Positions 1 through 8,953 of a stretch of 64,000 nt of DNA are shown piece after piece. The notes under the pieces were generated by a model. The model saw nothing but the letters and a program-made list of their open reading frames with translations, was not told where the DNA came from and made no database searches. Both the position numbers and the translations under genes were made by a program. The stretch comes from Flagellimonas aurea. GTDB taxonomy: Bacteria > Bacteroidota > Bacteroidia > Flavobacteriales > Flavobacteriaceae. The DNA lies in the NCBI RefSeq assembly GCF_017313785.1, contig NZ_JAFLNL010000002.1, positions 62,001-126,000 on the forward strand, written 5' to 3'. Each line of letters opens with the position of its first letter. The stretch's first letter is position 1.

Positions 1-940
1 CCAAAGCTTCTTGGTCATTTTTGACTAGAATGAGCTTGCTGTTACCGATGGATTTACCGGCGATTTCTTCTCTGGACAGAAGTTGTATCTGATTCTCGAT
101 TTCCTTTTCAACGGCCTTAACCAACTTTTCCGAAGTGGAGACCAAAATCACTTGACTGTCCACCCCGTGCTCGGCCTGACTCAACAAATCCGAAGCAACA
201 AAGGCTGCATTGGCAGAATCGTCAGCAACCACCAACAATTCACTTGGACCTGCGGGCATATCGATAGCCACGTTGTATTGTGTGGCCAGTTGTTTTGCGA
301 CGGTCACATATTGATTCCCAGGGCCAAAGATTTTGTACACTTTCGGAATGCTCTCCGTTCCAAAGGTCATCCCTGCAATGGCTTGAATCCCACCTACTTT
401 AAATATTTGCGTTACACCGCACAATTGGGCCGTATATAAAATCGCTGGATTGATTTCCCCATTTTTATCTGGTGGGCTACAGAGCACAATTTCTTTGCAT
501 CCCGCCAATGTAGCAGGAATAGCCAACATTAAAATTGTAGAAAAAAGTGGCGCTGTTCCCCCAGGAATGTACAATCCTACTTTCTGGATGGGGCGCTTTT
601 CTTGCCAGCACTCCACACCAGGCATGGTTTCAACTTCTACTTTTGAGGTTTTCTGTGCCGCATGGAATTTCTCAATGTTGGATTTGGCCAGCGTGATGGC
701 TTGTTTCAACGCATCAGAAACAGAATTACTGGCGTTATCAATCTCAGCATCGTTCACTAAAAGTGATTCCAAACTCACTTTATCAAATTGGGCCGTATAT
801 TTTTTGATGACGGTATCGCCCTCGGCCTGAACCTCCTTAAAAATACTGTTGACAATTTCCTCAATATCGGAAACGGTCTGGGTAGGTCGCTTTAAGATTT
901 CTTCCCACTCCGTAGGCTGTGGATAGTTGATACGTTGCAT
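1..940 (-). CDS. hisD: Histidinol dehydrogenase, C-terminus cut by window edge
   Basis: Catalyses the last two oxidations of histidine synthesis (L-histidinol to L-histidine with two NAD+). About 313 of the usual ~430 residues are inside the window. The gene starts with ATG at 940 (MQRINYPQPTEWEEIL) and runs off the left edge. Translated family segments include GLYIPGGTAPLFST, KVGGIQAIAGMTFG, IFGPGNQYVT, DMPAGPSELLV and SQAEHGVDSQ, the last holding residues of the zinc/substrate site. The start codon shares one base with the hisG stop (TAATG), so the two are likely translationally coupled. Regulation is expected through the his leader upstream of hisG. No oddities in the visible part. Confidence 0.96.
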   Translation of the reverse strand, partial: MQRINYPQPTEWEEILKRPTQTVSDIEEIVNSIFKEVQAEGDTVIKKYTAQFDKVSLESLLVNDAEIDNASNSVSDALKQAITLAKSNIEKFHAAQKTSKVEVETMPGVECWQEKRPIQKVGLYIPGGTAPLFSTILMLAIPATLAGCKEIVLCSPPDKNGEINPAILYTAQLCGVTQIFKVGGIQAIAGMTFGTESIPKVYKIFGPGNQYVTVAKQLATQYNVAIDMPAGPSELLVVADDSANAAFVASDLLSQAEHGVDSQVILVSTSEKLVKAVEKEIENQIQLLSREEIAGKSIGNSKLILVKNDQEAL

Positions 941-1797
941 TACAATACCATTTTTTCAATTGGACAAACCAAAATACCTTCTGCACCAGCTGCTTTCAGC
1001 TCATCGATAACCTCCCAAAAGGTCTCCCGATTGATTACGGTGTGCACGGAGCTCCATCCTTCTTCTGCCAAAGGTAAAACCGTAGGGCTGCGCATTCCAG
1101 GAAGAATGGAAATGATTTTATCCAATTTATCGTTGGGGGCATTCATCAAAACATACTTGTTGTTCCGCGCCTGCAATACCGATTTAATCCTGAATTGGAT
1201 TTTCTTCAACAGCTCCTTGCGTTCTTCGGAAATGGTGGGTGATACTGCCAATACGGCCTCACTTTTTAGCATCACTTCCACTTCCTTTAAATTGTTTTTG
1301 AAGAGCGTACTGCCACTGGAAACAATGTCACAAATTCCATAGGCCAAGCCAATATTTGGTGCGATTTCCACCGAACCATTGATGATGTGTAAATCTGCTG
1401 TTACACCTTTGGACTCCAAATACTCCCTTACGGTGTTCGGGTACGAAGTGGCAATTTTTTTACCTTCAAAATCCTTGATGGAATTGTAGGTTACGCCCTT
1501 GGGTACGGCCAAGGAAACGCGACATTTGGAAAAATTAAGACGCTCCGCGATGGAAATGTCCTTTCCTTTTTCAATCAAAACATTTTCCCCGATAATGGCA
1601 ATGTCCACTACCCCATCTCTCAGGTATTGTGGAATATCCCCGTTCCGTAAATAAAAAACTTCCAAAGGAAAATTTCTTGAGGTGGCCTTCAACTGGTCCT
1701 TTCCATTATCGATGGAAATGCCACAATCTTTTAAAATAGCGAGGGAATCCTCGTTCAATCGGCCACTTTTTTGGACTGCAATTCTAATTTTTGTCAT
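940..1797 (-). CDS. hisG: ATP phosphoribosyltransferase, long form
   Basis: First step of histidine synthesis: condenses ATP and PRPP. At 285 residues it is the long HisG form, with the two periplasmic-binding-like catalytic lobes (about 1-210) and a C-terminal ACT-like domain (about 211-285, ending GAEGILVCPIEKMVL) that binds histidine for feedback inhibition. Family segments: RIAVQKSGRLNEDS at the N-terminus and the PRPP-loop region DIVSSGSTLFKNNL. The long form does not need HisZ. It is the first structural gene of the his operon in this window and is followed directly by hisD with a one-base overlap. Its transcription is probably controlled by the attenuator at 1831-1951. Confidence 0.96.
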   Translation of the reverse strand: MTKIRIAVQKSGRLNEDSLAILKDCGISIDNGKDQLKATSRNFPLEVFYLRNGDIPQYLRDGVVDIAIIGENVLIEKGKDISIAERLNFSKCRVSLAVPKGVTYNSIKDFEGKKIATSYPNTVREYLESKGVTADLHIINGSVEIAPNIGLAYGICDIVSSGSTLFKNNLKEVEVMLKSEAVLAVSPTISEERKELLKKIQFRIKSVLQARNNKYVLMNAPNDKLDKIISILPGMRSPTVLPLAEEGWSSVHTVINRETFWEVIDELKAAGAEGILVCPIEKMVL

Positions 1798-1830
1798 TTT
1801 TTAATCGTTTTGTCCGAAAAATCAAATGGG

Positions 1831-1867
1831 TACAAAAAATAAACCCGTTTGATTTCTCAAACGGGTT
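1831..1867 (-). terminator. Rho-independent terminator of the his leader (attenuator)
   Basis: An 11-bp perfect inverted repeat, AACCCGTTTGA (1842-1852) and TCAAACGGGTT (1857-1867), closes a 4-nt loop. Read on the minus strand it is followed by TATTTTTTG (down to about 1833). It lies between the His-rich leader peptide and hisG, 34 bp upstream of the hisG start, so it is placed to abort transcription before the structural genes. The geometry is seen directly; the attenuation role is inferred from the leader peptide next to it. Confidence 0.85.
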
Positions 1868-1897
1868 AGAATATATTTTAAAAACAACAATACATTT

Positions 1898-1951
1898 CTA
1901 TCTCGCTTGAGGGCAAGTATAAAAATGATGATGTGTGTTTTTGTTTCTCAT
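1898..1951 (-). CDS. hisL: his operon leader peptide (17 aa, HHH run)
   Basis: A 17-codon ORF, ATG at 1951 and TAG at 1898-1900, reads MRNKNTHHHFYTCPQAR. Three consecutive His codons (CAT CAT CAT) are the hallmark of a histidine attenuator: ribosomes stall there when charged tRNA-His is scarce and allow an antiterminator to form. It sits 31 bp upstream of the terminator hairpin and about 100 bp upstream of hisG, in the same orientation. GGAG occurs 3 nt before the ATG. It is far too short for routine gene calling. The ORF and codons are seen in the sequence; the mechanism is known from his operons elsewhere. Confidence 0.85.
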   Translation of the reverse strand: MRNKNTHHHFYTCPQAR

Positions 1952-1958
1952 TATGCTC

Positions 1959-1986
1959 CAAAAATAGGATATATTTTTATATCAAA
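1959..1986 (-). promoter_or_regulatory. Candidate promoter of the his leader
   Basis: On the minus strand TATTTTTG (1966-1959) matches the Bacteroidota -7 element TAnnTTTG, with TTTG at 1986-1983 about 16 nt upstream (usual 17-23). It lies just downstream of the prohibitin-like gene. The -7 box ends only 8 nt before the leader ATG, so the leader mRNA would begin very near its start codon; a promoter further upstream is also possible. Confidence 0.45.
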
Positions 1987-1996
1987 AAAGGAGAAT

Positions 1997-2812
1997 TTAG
2001 TTATTTCCCAAAATTAATGGCAATCCGTCATCGCCCGAACCTACCACAACCACTTTGGCATTTGGGGATTCCGCCAACTTAAGCGTTGCATCTATACCCT
2101 TGTCCTGTAATATCTTATCTGTTAAAGATGCACTCAAAATACGGTTGGCATCGGCCTTACCCTGCGCTTCTATTCTAACTTTTTCAGCTTCCTTTTCGGC
2201 AGTCACCAATCTAAATTCATATTCCAATGACTCCTGTTCCTGCTTCAATTTGCGCTCAATGGCATCCTTGATGGTTGGCGGTAAGGTAACATCTCTCACC
2301 AGTACCTCATTGAGTTGAATATACTGGTCTTCCACAATTTTCTGGGTCTCCTCAAAAATCTCTTGTTGGATTGCATCACGTTTACTGGAGTATAATTGTT
2401 CGGGGGTATAACGCCCAACAACGCTACGTGCGGCAGACCTGATGGCAGGAAGTAGAACACGCTCTATGTACTGTTCACTTTTTTCCTGATGTAACTTTCC
2501 GAGTTGCTCATATTTGGGCTGGAACCACACGGATGCCTCCAATTTAATGTCCAGACCGTTGGATGAGAGTACGTTCATTTTTTCGAGCTGTTCTTGCTGC
2601 CGTACTTCGTAAACAAAGACTTTGTTCCAAGGTGCTACAAGATGAAAGCCTTCTCCCAAAGGTGGTTCGTCGGTAACAACCCCTCCACCGAAATATTTGT
2701 ACAAAACTCCAGCTTCACCGGAACCAATGGTCACTGTTGACCTAGATGCAAAAATGATTAAAAAAATAATCGCTGCCAAAGCCGGCAACGCAATCTTTGG
2801 TAATTTATCCAT
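1997..2812 (-). CDS. Prohibitin/SPFH-domain membrane protein
   Basis: A 271-residue protein with one N-terminal membrane segment (about 7-24, IALPALAAIIFLIIFA) followed by an SPFH/band-7 domain (about 28-200; GEAGVLYKYFGGG, GEGFHLVAPWNKVFVYEVR) and a charged coiled-coil stretch (KLKQEQESLEYEFRLVTAEK) before an Ala/Gly-rich tail. This is the prohibitin layout: a large ring-forming membrane scaffold associated with protease regulation and membrane domains. The partner is not shown by the sequence. It is followed upstream (minus-strand order) by the VWA protein at 2825 with a 12-bp gap, so the two are probably co-transcribed. No truncation is visible. Confidence 0.88.
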   Translation of the reverse strand: MDKLPKIALPALAAIIFLIIFASRSTVTIGSGEAGVLYKYFGGGVVTDEPPLGEGFHLVAPWNKVFVYEVRQQEQLEKMNVLSSNGLDIKLEASVWFQPKYEQLGKLHQEKSEQYIERVLLPAIRSAARSVVGRYTPEQLYSSKRDAIQQEIFEETQKIVEDQYIQLNEVLVRDVTLPPTIKDAIERKLKQEQESLEYEFRLVTAEKEAEKVRIEAQGKADANRILSASLTDKILQDKGIDATLKLAESPNAKVVVVGSGDDGLPLILGNN

Positions 2813-2824
2813 GTTTAGTTTGAT

Positions 2825-4858
2825 TTATATTAATCCGTTATATTTTCTGATAAACCATTCCGCTGCAAGCGAAAGGATGATGAGTCCGAGTAAAATACGG
2901 AAATCTATTAAAGATACAACATTATCCCTGCTTTTTTGAACAGGTAAAAACTGTTGTGATGATGATAAATTGGTCTGTAGTTCTTCCAGTTTGTCCAAAT
3001 AATATGCTTGCCCCCTATTTTTGGAAGCTAAACGTTCCATTTTTTTATAGTTTGAGGAAACCAGTTGCTTTTCTGGGTTAAAATCCAATATTTTAAAAGT
3101 GGCCGAGCGGCTCAAATTTTCATCCTGAACAGTTACTGTAAACTCATATTCCCTTGATCCCAGATCACTCAGATCCACTTCATAAAAAGAGCCCTTCAAC
3201 AACATTGGCGAAGTCCGTGAAAAATCGTTCTCCCTTCCTTTGATAGAAATGGAAATGTTGGCATTGGAATCAAACTGATAGCTTTCATCAAAATAGGAAG
3301 CCCTGATCTTGGCCATACTCGCATTGTCAAACACCAATTCATAGTCCAGTTCCAAACGATTGCGCTGTTTGTTGGAGCCCAGATACACCATCAAATTCCC
3401 GATAAATTCATCGAAGGTGTCAAAACTCTGCTCATTTCGATAGACTTGAGCGCGCCAGCGCCAAATATCCTCTCCAAAAAGAACGGCTTCCTTTGTGTTG
3501 GATTCGGTCAAAATTGAAAATAAAGGCTTTTCAAGGTTGATGCCCTGCAATTGCTGGAACATCAATGTTTCACTTTCTTTGTTCAACTGAATATCTGCCA
3601 AGGTTCCCTTTAAGGGTGGAAATCCGTCAACAGCAAAATTGCCAAGACCAAATAACCCGAAGGCGTTGTTCAAAACAGGTAAAATATCCTCTGCTTGTCT
3701 GCTACCCGAAACGGTGAAGCTCTCTTGAATACCGTTCAAAAAGTTCCAATCCGTTTTGCTTCCAGTGATGGTAAAATGGTTGGCACCTGAATTATTGATA
3801 AACTCGTAAATACTTCTAAAATTTCGATTGGGCTGATACAAAATGATCAATCCCATGTCTTTCAATTCGGATTGACTGACGTTGGGTTTTAAAAGGGTAA
3901 CTGAGCGCTGTTCGTTGGATTCGATGGATTTTTTCAATGCCCCGATATCAGGGTGCAACATATCCGAAACGATGGCGACATTGGTTTTTTCGTCGATTAC
4001 TTCAATGGCGGTTTCCTTGGAATTGTTGGCGGTATTACGTTCGTTGTCCAAGGTCCCTACTTCAATTTTAATGGTTTTGACGCCCACACTTTGCGCCTCG
4101 ACCAAGGTGTTCAAGGTTTGACTATTCTTGGTAGCACTAAAGTTTATGCGTTCTTGGTGCACCCTGCTTCCATTGATGGAAATAGTTACCGTACTGGATA
4201 CCGCTCGGCTACCTTGGTAACGAATTGTAGATTCTATAGGAAAGCTATTGCGTAAAAAAGCGTATTTGTTTACATTGATAAGCCCAACTGAAATATCTTC
4301 ATACTGGGTTGTATCCCCAACGACAACTGGGTTTACGGTTGAATTTTCATTGAGCGTGATGTACTCATAATCTCTTCCTAAAGTTTGATTGCCATCGGAA
4401 AACAACACAATGGCATTGTTTCCGTTGACAAATACTTCGTTTAAGGTATTGAGTGCATTGGAAATATCGGTATTGCTCCGATCAAATTGAATAGAATCGC
4501 TAGCAGAAATGGTATTGCCAAACCCGTATTGATGGATGCTGAATCTTTCGTTTATAGCATTATTCTGACTAATTTGTTGGATAGCTTGGGAAATATCAGT
4601 CTGGGATGAAGCATCTTGCATAGAAGTGGAATTATCCACTACCAGAATCAAATTGGCTTTTTCAACAAAATAATCCTTACTGACAAACTTTGGGTTTATT
4701 AAAAGTAAAAGGCCGCAAAACAAGGTGATAAACCTTAATGCGGCCAATAGTATCTTAAGTGAACCCTTTCTTGGGTTTTTATAGAAGTATTGAAAATAGA
4801 CAAGGATAAGCGCGGCAGCAACTGCTAAAACAATAAGAAGTACCGTGCTCAACTCCAT
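2825..4858 (-). CDS. VWA-domain membrane protein, BatA/BatB-related
   Basis: A 677-residue integral membrane protein. Two hydrophobic segments lie at the N-terminus (about 4-24 and 38-57) and one at the C-terminus (FRILLGLIILSLAAEWF). Between them is a von Willebrand A-like domain beginning ILVVDNSTSMQD, a MIDAS motif DxSxS (D-N-S-T-S) for divalent metal, followed by VLFSDGNQTLG. A long beta-rich periplasmic region follows. This layout is common in Bacteroidota next to Bat (aerotolerance) genes, where function is poorly defined. It ends 12 bp before the prohibitin-like gene and starts 4 bp after fabG. A second protein of the same broad type lies at 57345-59267. Confidence 0.8.
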   Translation of the reverse strand: MELSTVLLIVLAVAAALILVYFQYFYKNPRKGSLKILLAALRFITLFCGLLLLINPKFVSKDYFVEKANLILVVDNSTSMQDASSQTDISQAIQQISQNNAINERFSIHQYGFGNTISASDSIQFDRSNTDISNALNTLNEVFVNGNNAIVLFSDGNQTLGRDYEYITLNENSTVNPVVVGDTTQYEDISVGLINVNKYAFLRNSFPIESTIRYQGSRAVSSTVTISINGSRVHQERINFSATKNSQTLNTLVEAQSVGVKTIKIEVGTLDNERNTANNSKETAIEVIDEKTNVAIVSDMLHPDIGALKKSIESNEQRSVTLLKPNVSQSELKDMGLIILYQPNRNFRSIYEFINNSGANHFTITGSKTDWNFLNGIQESFTVSGSRQAEDILPVLNNAFGLFGLGNFAVDGFPPLKGTLADIQLNKESETLMFQQLQGINLEKPLFSILTESNTKEAVLFGEDIWRWRAQVYRNEQSFDTFDEFIGNLMVYLGSNKQRNRLELDYELVFDNASMAKIRASYFDESYQFDSNANISISIKGRENDFSRTSPMLLKGSFYEVDLSDLGSREYEFTVTVQDENLSRSATFKILDFNPEKQLVSSNYKKMERLASKNRGQAYYLDKLEELQTNLSSSQQFLPVQKSRDNVVSLIDFRILLGLIILSLAAEWFIRKYNGLI

Positions 4859-4862
4859 TCAT

Positions 4863-5612
4863 TTATGTTAACATTCCACCATCAACATTCAATACCTGTC
4901 CTGTTACGTAGTCGGATAGGTCCGATGCCAAGAATACACATGCATTGGCAACATCTTCTGGACTTCCACCTCGTTTTAACGGAATGCCTTCTCTCCAACC
5001 TTGAACTGTTTTTTCGTCCAGTTTTTCGGTCATCTCAGTTTCGATGAAACCGGGAGCAATGGCGTTGCAACGGATATTTCTAGACCCTAGTTCCAATGCA
5101 ACGGATTTGGTAAAACCAATCATACCGGCTTTAGAGGCTGCATAATTGGTTTGTCCTGCATTACCTTTTACCCCTACTACACTGCTCATATTAATAATAG
5201 AACCTTTGCGCTGCTTCAACATAGTACGTTGCACCGCTTTGGTCATATTAAACACTGATTTCAAGTTAATTTCAATTACGGTATCAAAATCTGCTTCGCC
5301 CATACGCATCAACAAATTGTCCTTGGTGATACCTGCGTTATTGATCAATACATCAATTCTTCCGTCAAAATCCTCCAAAACCTTGGCAACAAGTGCTTCG
5401 GATTCTTCAAAACTGGCGGCATTACTTTTATAGGCCTTGGCCTTTACGCCTATTTCGGACAGTTCTTTTTCCAATTCCAAGGCTGGGGCTTCACTGGAAC
5501 TGTAAGTGAAAGCCACATTTGCCCCATGTTTTGCAAATACTTCGGCAATGCCTTTTCCAATTCCTCTACTGGCTCCAGTTATAATTACATTTTTCCCTTC
5601 CAAAAGTTTCAT
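4863..5612 (-). CDS. fabG: 3-oxoacyl-[acyl-carrier-protein] reductase
   Basis: NADPH-dependent reduction of 3-oxoacyl-ACP in fatty acid elongation; cytoplasmic tetramer. The 249 residues show the short-chain dehydrogenase pattern: cofactor loop TGASRGIGKG near residue 12, NNAG near 90, Ser of MSSVVG, catalytic Tyr/Lys of NYAASKAG, and the C-terminal VTGQVLNVDGGM. Length and ending match FabG rather than a generic SDR. It is separated from sucD by a terminator, and the VWA gene follows 4 bp downstream, so it may head the fabG-VWA-prohibitin transcript. Confidence 0.94.
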   Translation of the reverse strand: MKLLEGKNVIITGASRGIGKGIAEVFAKHGANVAFTYSSSEAPALELEKELSEIGVKAKAYKSNAASFEESEALVAKVLEDFDGRIDVLINNAGITKDNLLMRMGEADFDTVIEINLKSVFNMTKAVQRTMLKQRKGSIINMSSVVGVKGNAGQTNYAASKAGMIGFTKSVALELGSRNIRCNAIAPGFIETEMTEKLDEKTVQGWREGIPLKRGGSPEDVANACVFLASDLSDYVTGQVLNVDGGMLT

Positions 5613-5671
5613 ACAATGATTGTGTTTGAATGGTTAATAACCAAATATAGTTGTTGTTTTATGTTTAGACG

Positions 5672-5699
5672 AAAAAAAATCCCGCATAAAACGGGATTT
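5672..5699 (-). terminator. Rho-independent terminator after sucD
   Basis: Inverted repeat AAATCCCG (5677-5684) and CGGGATTT (5692-5699) with a 7-nt loop. On the minus strand it is followed by eight T (5679-5672). It lies 20 bp downstream of the sucD stop and upstream of fabG. Confidence 0.85.
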
Positions 5700-5719
5700 A
5701 GTATGGTTTTAACGGTTGG

Positions 5720-6592
5720 TTACCCAACCACTTCTTTTACTTTTACGCCGATTTCAGCTGGAGAATCGACCACGTGGATTCCACATTCCTTCATGATTCT
5801 CTTCTTGGCTTGGGCCGTATCATCACTTCCACCTACAATGGCACCGGCATGTCCCATAGTACGACCGGCAGGAGCAGTTTCACCAGCAATAAATCCAACA
5901 ATCGGCTTTTTGCTTCCACTCTCTTTATACCACCTAGCGGCTTCAGCTTCCAATTGACCTCCGATTTCACCGATCATAACAACACATTCGGTTTCTGGGT
6001 CATTGATCAATAGCTCAACGGCTTGTTTTGTTGTAGTGCCGATAATTGGGTCACCACCAATTCCGATGGCAGTTGTGATTCCCAATCCTTGGCGAACTAC
6101 TTGGTCAGCAGCTTCGTAAGTCAATGTTCCGGATTTTGAAACGATGCCCACTTTTCCTTTTTTGAAAACGAATCCTGGCATAATACCAACTTTCGCTTCA
6201 CCGGGAGTAATCACACCAGGGCAGTTTGGACCAATCAATGTGCAATCCTTGTTTTTTATGTAATCGTTGGCCTTCACCATATCCGCTACGGGAATACCTT
6301 CGGTAATGGTAATGATTACCTTGATTCCTGCATCGGCAGCTTCCATAATGGCGTCAGCAGCAAATGCGGGCGGAACAAAAATAATTGTGGTGTCGGCACC
6401 AACCTCTTTTACAGCATCTTCCACTGTATTGAAAACTGGTTTTCCCAAATGTTCCTGTCCTCCTTTTCCGGGAGTCACACCACCAACCACGTTGGTTCCG
6501 TATTCAATCATTTGTTCGGCATGAAATGTTCCTTCACTACCGGTAAATCCTTGTACAATTATGTTTGAATCCTTGTTTACTAAGACGCTCAT
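5720..6592 (-). CDS. sucD: Succinyl-CoA ligase, alpha subunit
   Basis: TCA-cycle enzyme interconverting succinyl-CoA and succinate with substrate-level NDP phosphorylation; forms a complex with SucC, which is not in this window. At 290 residues it has the full length of the family. It shows the CoA-binding N-terminal domain ([16 protein letters not shown]), [12 protein letters not shown], and the phosphorylated His in [13 protein letters not shown] near residue 246. It stands alone with its own terminator and about 60 bp of A/T-rich sequence to the next gene upstream. Confidence 0.96.
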   Translation of the reverse strand: MSVLVNKDSNIIVQGFTGSEGTFHAEQMIEYGTNVVGGVTPGKGGQEHLGKPVFNTVEDAVKEVGADTTIIFVPPAFAADAIMEAADAGIKVIITITEGIPVADMVKANDYIKNKDCTLIGPNCPGVITPGEAKVGIMPGFVFKKGKVGIVSKSGTLTYEAADQVVRQGLGITTAIGIGGDPIIGTTTKQAVELLINDPETECVVMIGEIGGQLEAEAARWYKESGSKKPIVGFIAGETAPAGRTMGHAGAIVGGSDDTAQAKKRIMKECGIHVVDSPAEIGVKVKEVVG

Positions 6593-6654
6593 ATATTTAA
6601 CTTAATGTAGAGATACAAAAATATGGTTTACTAAAGTTTTTATCTATTGATTTC

Positions 6655-7590
6655 TTAAATCTTTTTCAGTTTTTTCAAGATTTCGGGAATCTTTTTAATG
6701 TATGCGATTTGTTTAAGTTTTTCCCGTGCTTCCTCTGCCGGGTACCCAAAATATGTTTTTCCTCCCTCTAAGGATTTTGAAATACCTGACTGCGCCAGAA
6801 TCACTGCTTTTTTTCCAATGGTGGCGCCACTTGTTATACCAACTTGTCCCCAAAGTGTCACTTCATCTTCAATAATACAACAGCCTGCAATACCCACGTG
6901 GGATGCAATCAAACATTTTTTTCCAATGATAGTATCGTGCCCTACTTGAATCTGATTATCCAGTTTGGAACCTTCTTTAATTGTTGTTGAAGCTGTTACA
7001 CCTCGGTCAATCGTGCACCCGGCACCAATATCTACGTTGTTCTCGATAACGACATTTCCTCCGGTAAGCAGTTTATCGAAGCCTTCGGGTCTGTTTTTGT
7101 AGTAGAACGCATCGGCACCCAACACAGTTCCTGCGTGAATGGTTACGTTGTCGCCAAGAATACATCTATCGTAAATCGTTACGTTTGGATGGATCACGCA
7201 GTTTTTACCGATTTTCACATGGTTGCCAATAAATACGTTGGGCTGAATAATGGTACCTTCCCCTATTTCCGCCGATTCAGCTATTGATGCAGCTGCAGTT
7301 TCAAAGGGTTTAAAATGACGCGTAAGTTTGTTGAAATCCCTGAAAGGGTCATCGGAAACGAGCAATGCCTTCCCTTCCGGGCATTCAACTTCTTTGTTGA
7401 TGAGCACCACCGTTGCCTTTGATTGAAGGGCTTTATCATAATATTTGGGATGATCCACAAATACGATGTCCCCTTCTTCCACCACATGGATTTCATTCAT
7501 ACCGAGTACAGGAAAATTTTCATCCCCGACAAAATCGCAGGCAATGATTTCCGAAATTTCTTTTAAAGTATGCGTTTTAGCGAATTTCAT
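6655..7590 (-). CDS. LpxD-like UDP-3-O-acylglucosamine N-acyltransferase paralogue
   Basis: A 311-residue left-handed beta-helix acyltransferase. The N-terminal LpxD-type domain (about 1-100: FVGDENFPVLGMNEIHVVEEGDI region) is followed by hexapeptide repeats with GEGTIIQPNVFIG, DAFYYKN, GAGCTIDRGVT and DNQIQVGHDTIIG. The acyl-acceptor region of classical LpxD (GADGFGF) reads GADAFYY here, unlike the gene at 10347-11384. It is therefore a second, diverged LpxD homologue rather than a duplicate copy. It follows efp by 6 bp at the end of the lipid A cluster. Substrate cannot be read from sequence. Confidence 0.85.
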   Translation of the reverse strand: MKFAKTHTLKEISEIIACDFVGDENFPVLGMNEIHVVEEGDIVFVDHPKYYDKALQSKATVVLINKEVECPEGKALLVSDDPFRDFNKLTRHFKPFETAAASIAESAEIGEGTIIQPNVFIGNHVKIGKNCVIHPNVTIYDRCILGDNVTIHAGTVLGADAFYYKNRPEGFDKLLTGGNVVIENNVDIGAGCTIDRGVTASTTIKEGSKLDNQIQVGHDTIIGKKCLIASHVGIAGCCIIEDEVTLWGQVGITSGATIGKKAVILAQSGISKSLEGGKTYFGYPAEEAREKLKQIAYIKKIPEILKKLKKI

Positions 7591-7596
7591 TCAAAG

Positions 7597-8163
7597 TTAT
7601 TCTTTCGCACGTTCCAGGTAAGCTCCTTTTTCGGTGTCAATTTTAATCTTGTCACCCTCATTGATGAAAAGAGGCACATTGATACTCGCCCCTGTTTCAA
7701 CGGTAGCGGGCTTGGTAGCATTGGTCGCCGTGTTTCCTTTTACCCCAGGTTCTGTATGGGTGACTTCCAAAACAACACTTGCTGGCATTTCAACCGAAAG
7801 CGGCATATTGTCCTCGGCATTGAAAATGATTGTAACGACTTCGCTTTCTTTTAGCAAATCGTATGCATCAAGAGCATCCCTTTGCAAAGCAATCTGTGTG
7901 TAATCGTCCGTGTTCATGAAGTGATAGGTCTCACCTTCACTGTACAAAAATTGATAACTACGTGTTTCTACACGGACATCTTCAATTTTGTGTCCTGCGG
8001 AAAACGTATTGTCAATCACCTTTCCAGTGGTGACACTTTTCAATTTGGTTCGGACAAATGCGGGTCCTTTGCCAGGTTTCACATGAAGAAATTCTACGAT
8101 CTTGTAGATATCGTGATTGTACTTGATGCACAATCCTTTTCTTATATCAGAAGTACTTGCCAT
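7597..8163 (-). CDS. efp: Elongation factor P
   Basis: Binds ribosomes stalled on poly-proline and helps peptide bond formation. 188 residues with the three-domain OB-fold layout. The N-terminal KOW-like domain carries the conserved tip lysine in KPGKGPAFVRTKLK (Lys32 here). The C-terminal domain ends with TGASINVPLFINEGDKIKID, the EF-P signature region. It sits between lpxA and the second lpxD-like gene with gaps of 4 and 6 bp, which places it in the lipid A operon, a common arrangement in Flavobacteriaceae. Confidence 0.96.
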   Translation of the reverse strand: MASTSDIRKGLCIKYNHDIYKIVEFLHVKPGKGPAFVRTKLKSVTTGKVIDNTFSAGHKIEDVRVETRSYQFLYSEGETYHFMNTDDYTQIALQRDALDAYDLLKESEVVTIIFNAEDNMPLSVEMPASVVLEVTHTEPGVKGNTATNATKPATVETGASINVPLFINEGDKIKIDTEKGAYLERAKE

Positions 8164-8167
8164 AAAT

Positions 8168-8953
8168 TTAATTTGAACTGAAATAACCTTTCATAATTCC
8201 ACGTTGCGAATCTCTTATAAATTGAAGGATCTCATCTCGCTCTGGAGTCGCCTCCATTTCAGCTTCAATAATGGATGCCGCTTGGGAATTGTTATAATTT
8301 TGTTGATAGAGTAGTCTATAAATGTTTTGGATTTCACGAATCTTATCCGATTCGAATCCCCTTCTTCGTAATCCAATGGAATTGATACCTACGTAAGATA
8401 GTGGTTCCCTTGCCGCTTTCACGTATGGAGGTACATCTTTACGTACCAAAGAACCACCTGTTACAAAAGCATGGTTTCCAATGGAAACAAACTGGTGAAC
8501 GGCTACCATACCTGCCAAAACCACATTCTGACCGATGGTGACATGTCCCGCCAAAGTAGAGTTGTTACTGAAAATACAGCCATCACCCACAAAACAATCG
8601 TGTGCAACATGGCAATAGGCCATAATCAAACAATTATTTCCAATCACCGTTTTCATACGGTCGGAAGTACCTTTGTTAATCGTGGCACATTCCCTGATCG
8701 TTGTATTGTCACCAATTACAACTGTGGTCTCCTCACCTTGATATTTAAGGTCTTGAGGCATTGCGGAAATTACGGCTCCAGGGAAAATACTACAGTTTTT
8801 TCCAATTCGAGCTCCTTCCATTATGGTTACGTTGGAACCAATCCAAGTTCCCTCACCTATCGTTACATTATTGTGTATCGTGGTAAAGGGTTCGATCACC
8901 ACATTTTTGGCGATTTTGGCTCCTGGGTGTACATATGCTAGAGGTTGGTTCAT
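8168..8953 (-). CDS. lpxA: Acyl-ACP-UDP-N-acetylglucosamine O-acyltransferase
   Basis: First committed step of lipid A synthesis: transfers 3-hydroxyacyl from ACP to UDP-GlcNAc. 261 residues. Left-handed beta-helix of hexapeptide repeats with the family segments VHPGAKIAKNVVIEPFTTI, SAMPQDLKYQGEETTVVIG, the catalytic His region AYCHVAHDC near residue 120, and a helical C-terminal domain (IREIQNIYRLLYQQNYN). The ATG directly abuts the stop of lpxC-fabZ, so the two are translationally coupled. Cytoplasmic trimer by family knowledge. Confidence 0.96.
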   Translation of the reverse strand: MNQPLAYVHPGAKIAKNVVIEPFTTIHNNVTIGEGTWIGSNVTIMEGARIGKNCSIFPGAVISAMPQDLKYQGEETTVVIGDNTTIRECATINKGTSDRMKTVIGNNCLIMAYCHVAHDCFVGDGCIFSNNSTLAGHVTIGQNVVLAGMVAVHQFVSIGNHAFVTGGSLVRKDVPPYVKAAREPLSYVGINSIGLRRRGFESDKIREIQNIYRLLYQQNYNNSQAASIIEAEMEATPERDEILQFIRDSQRGIMKGYFSSN

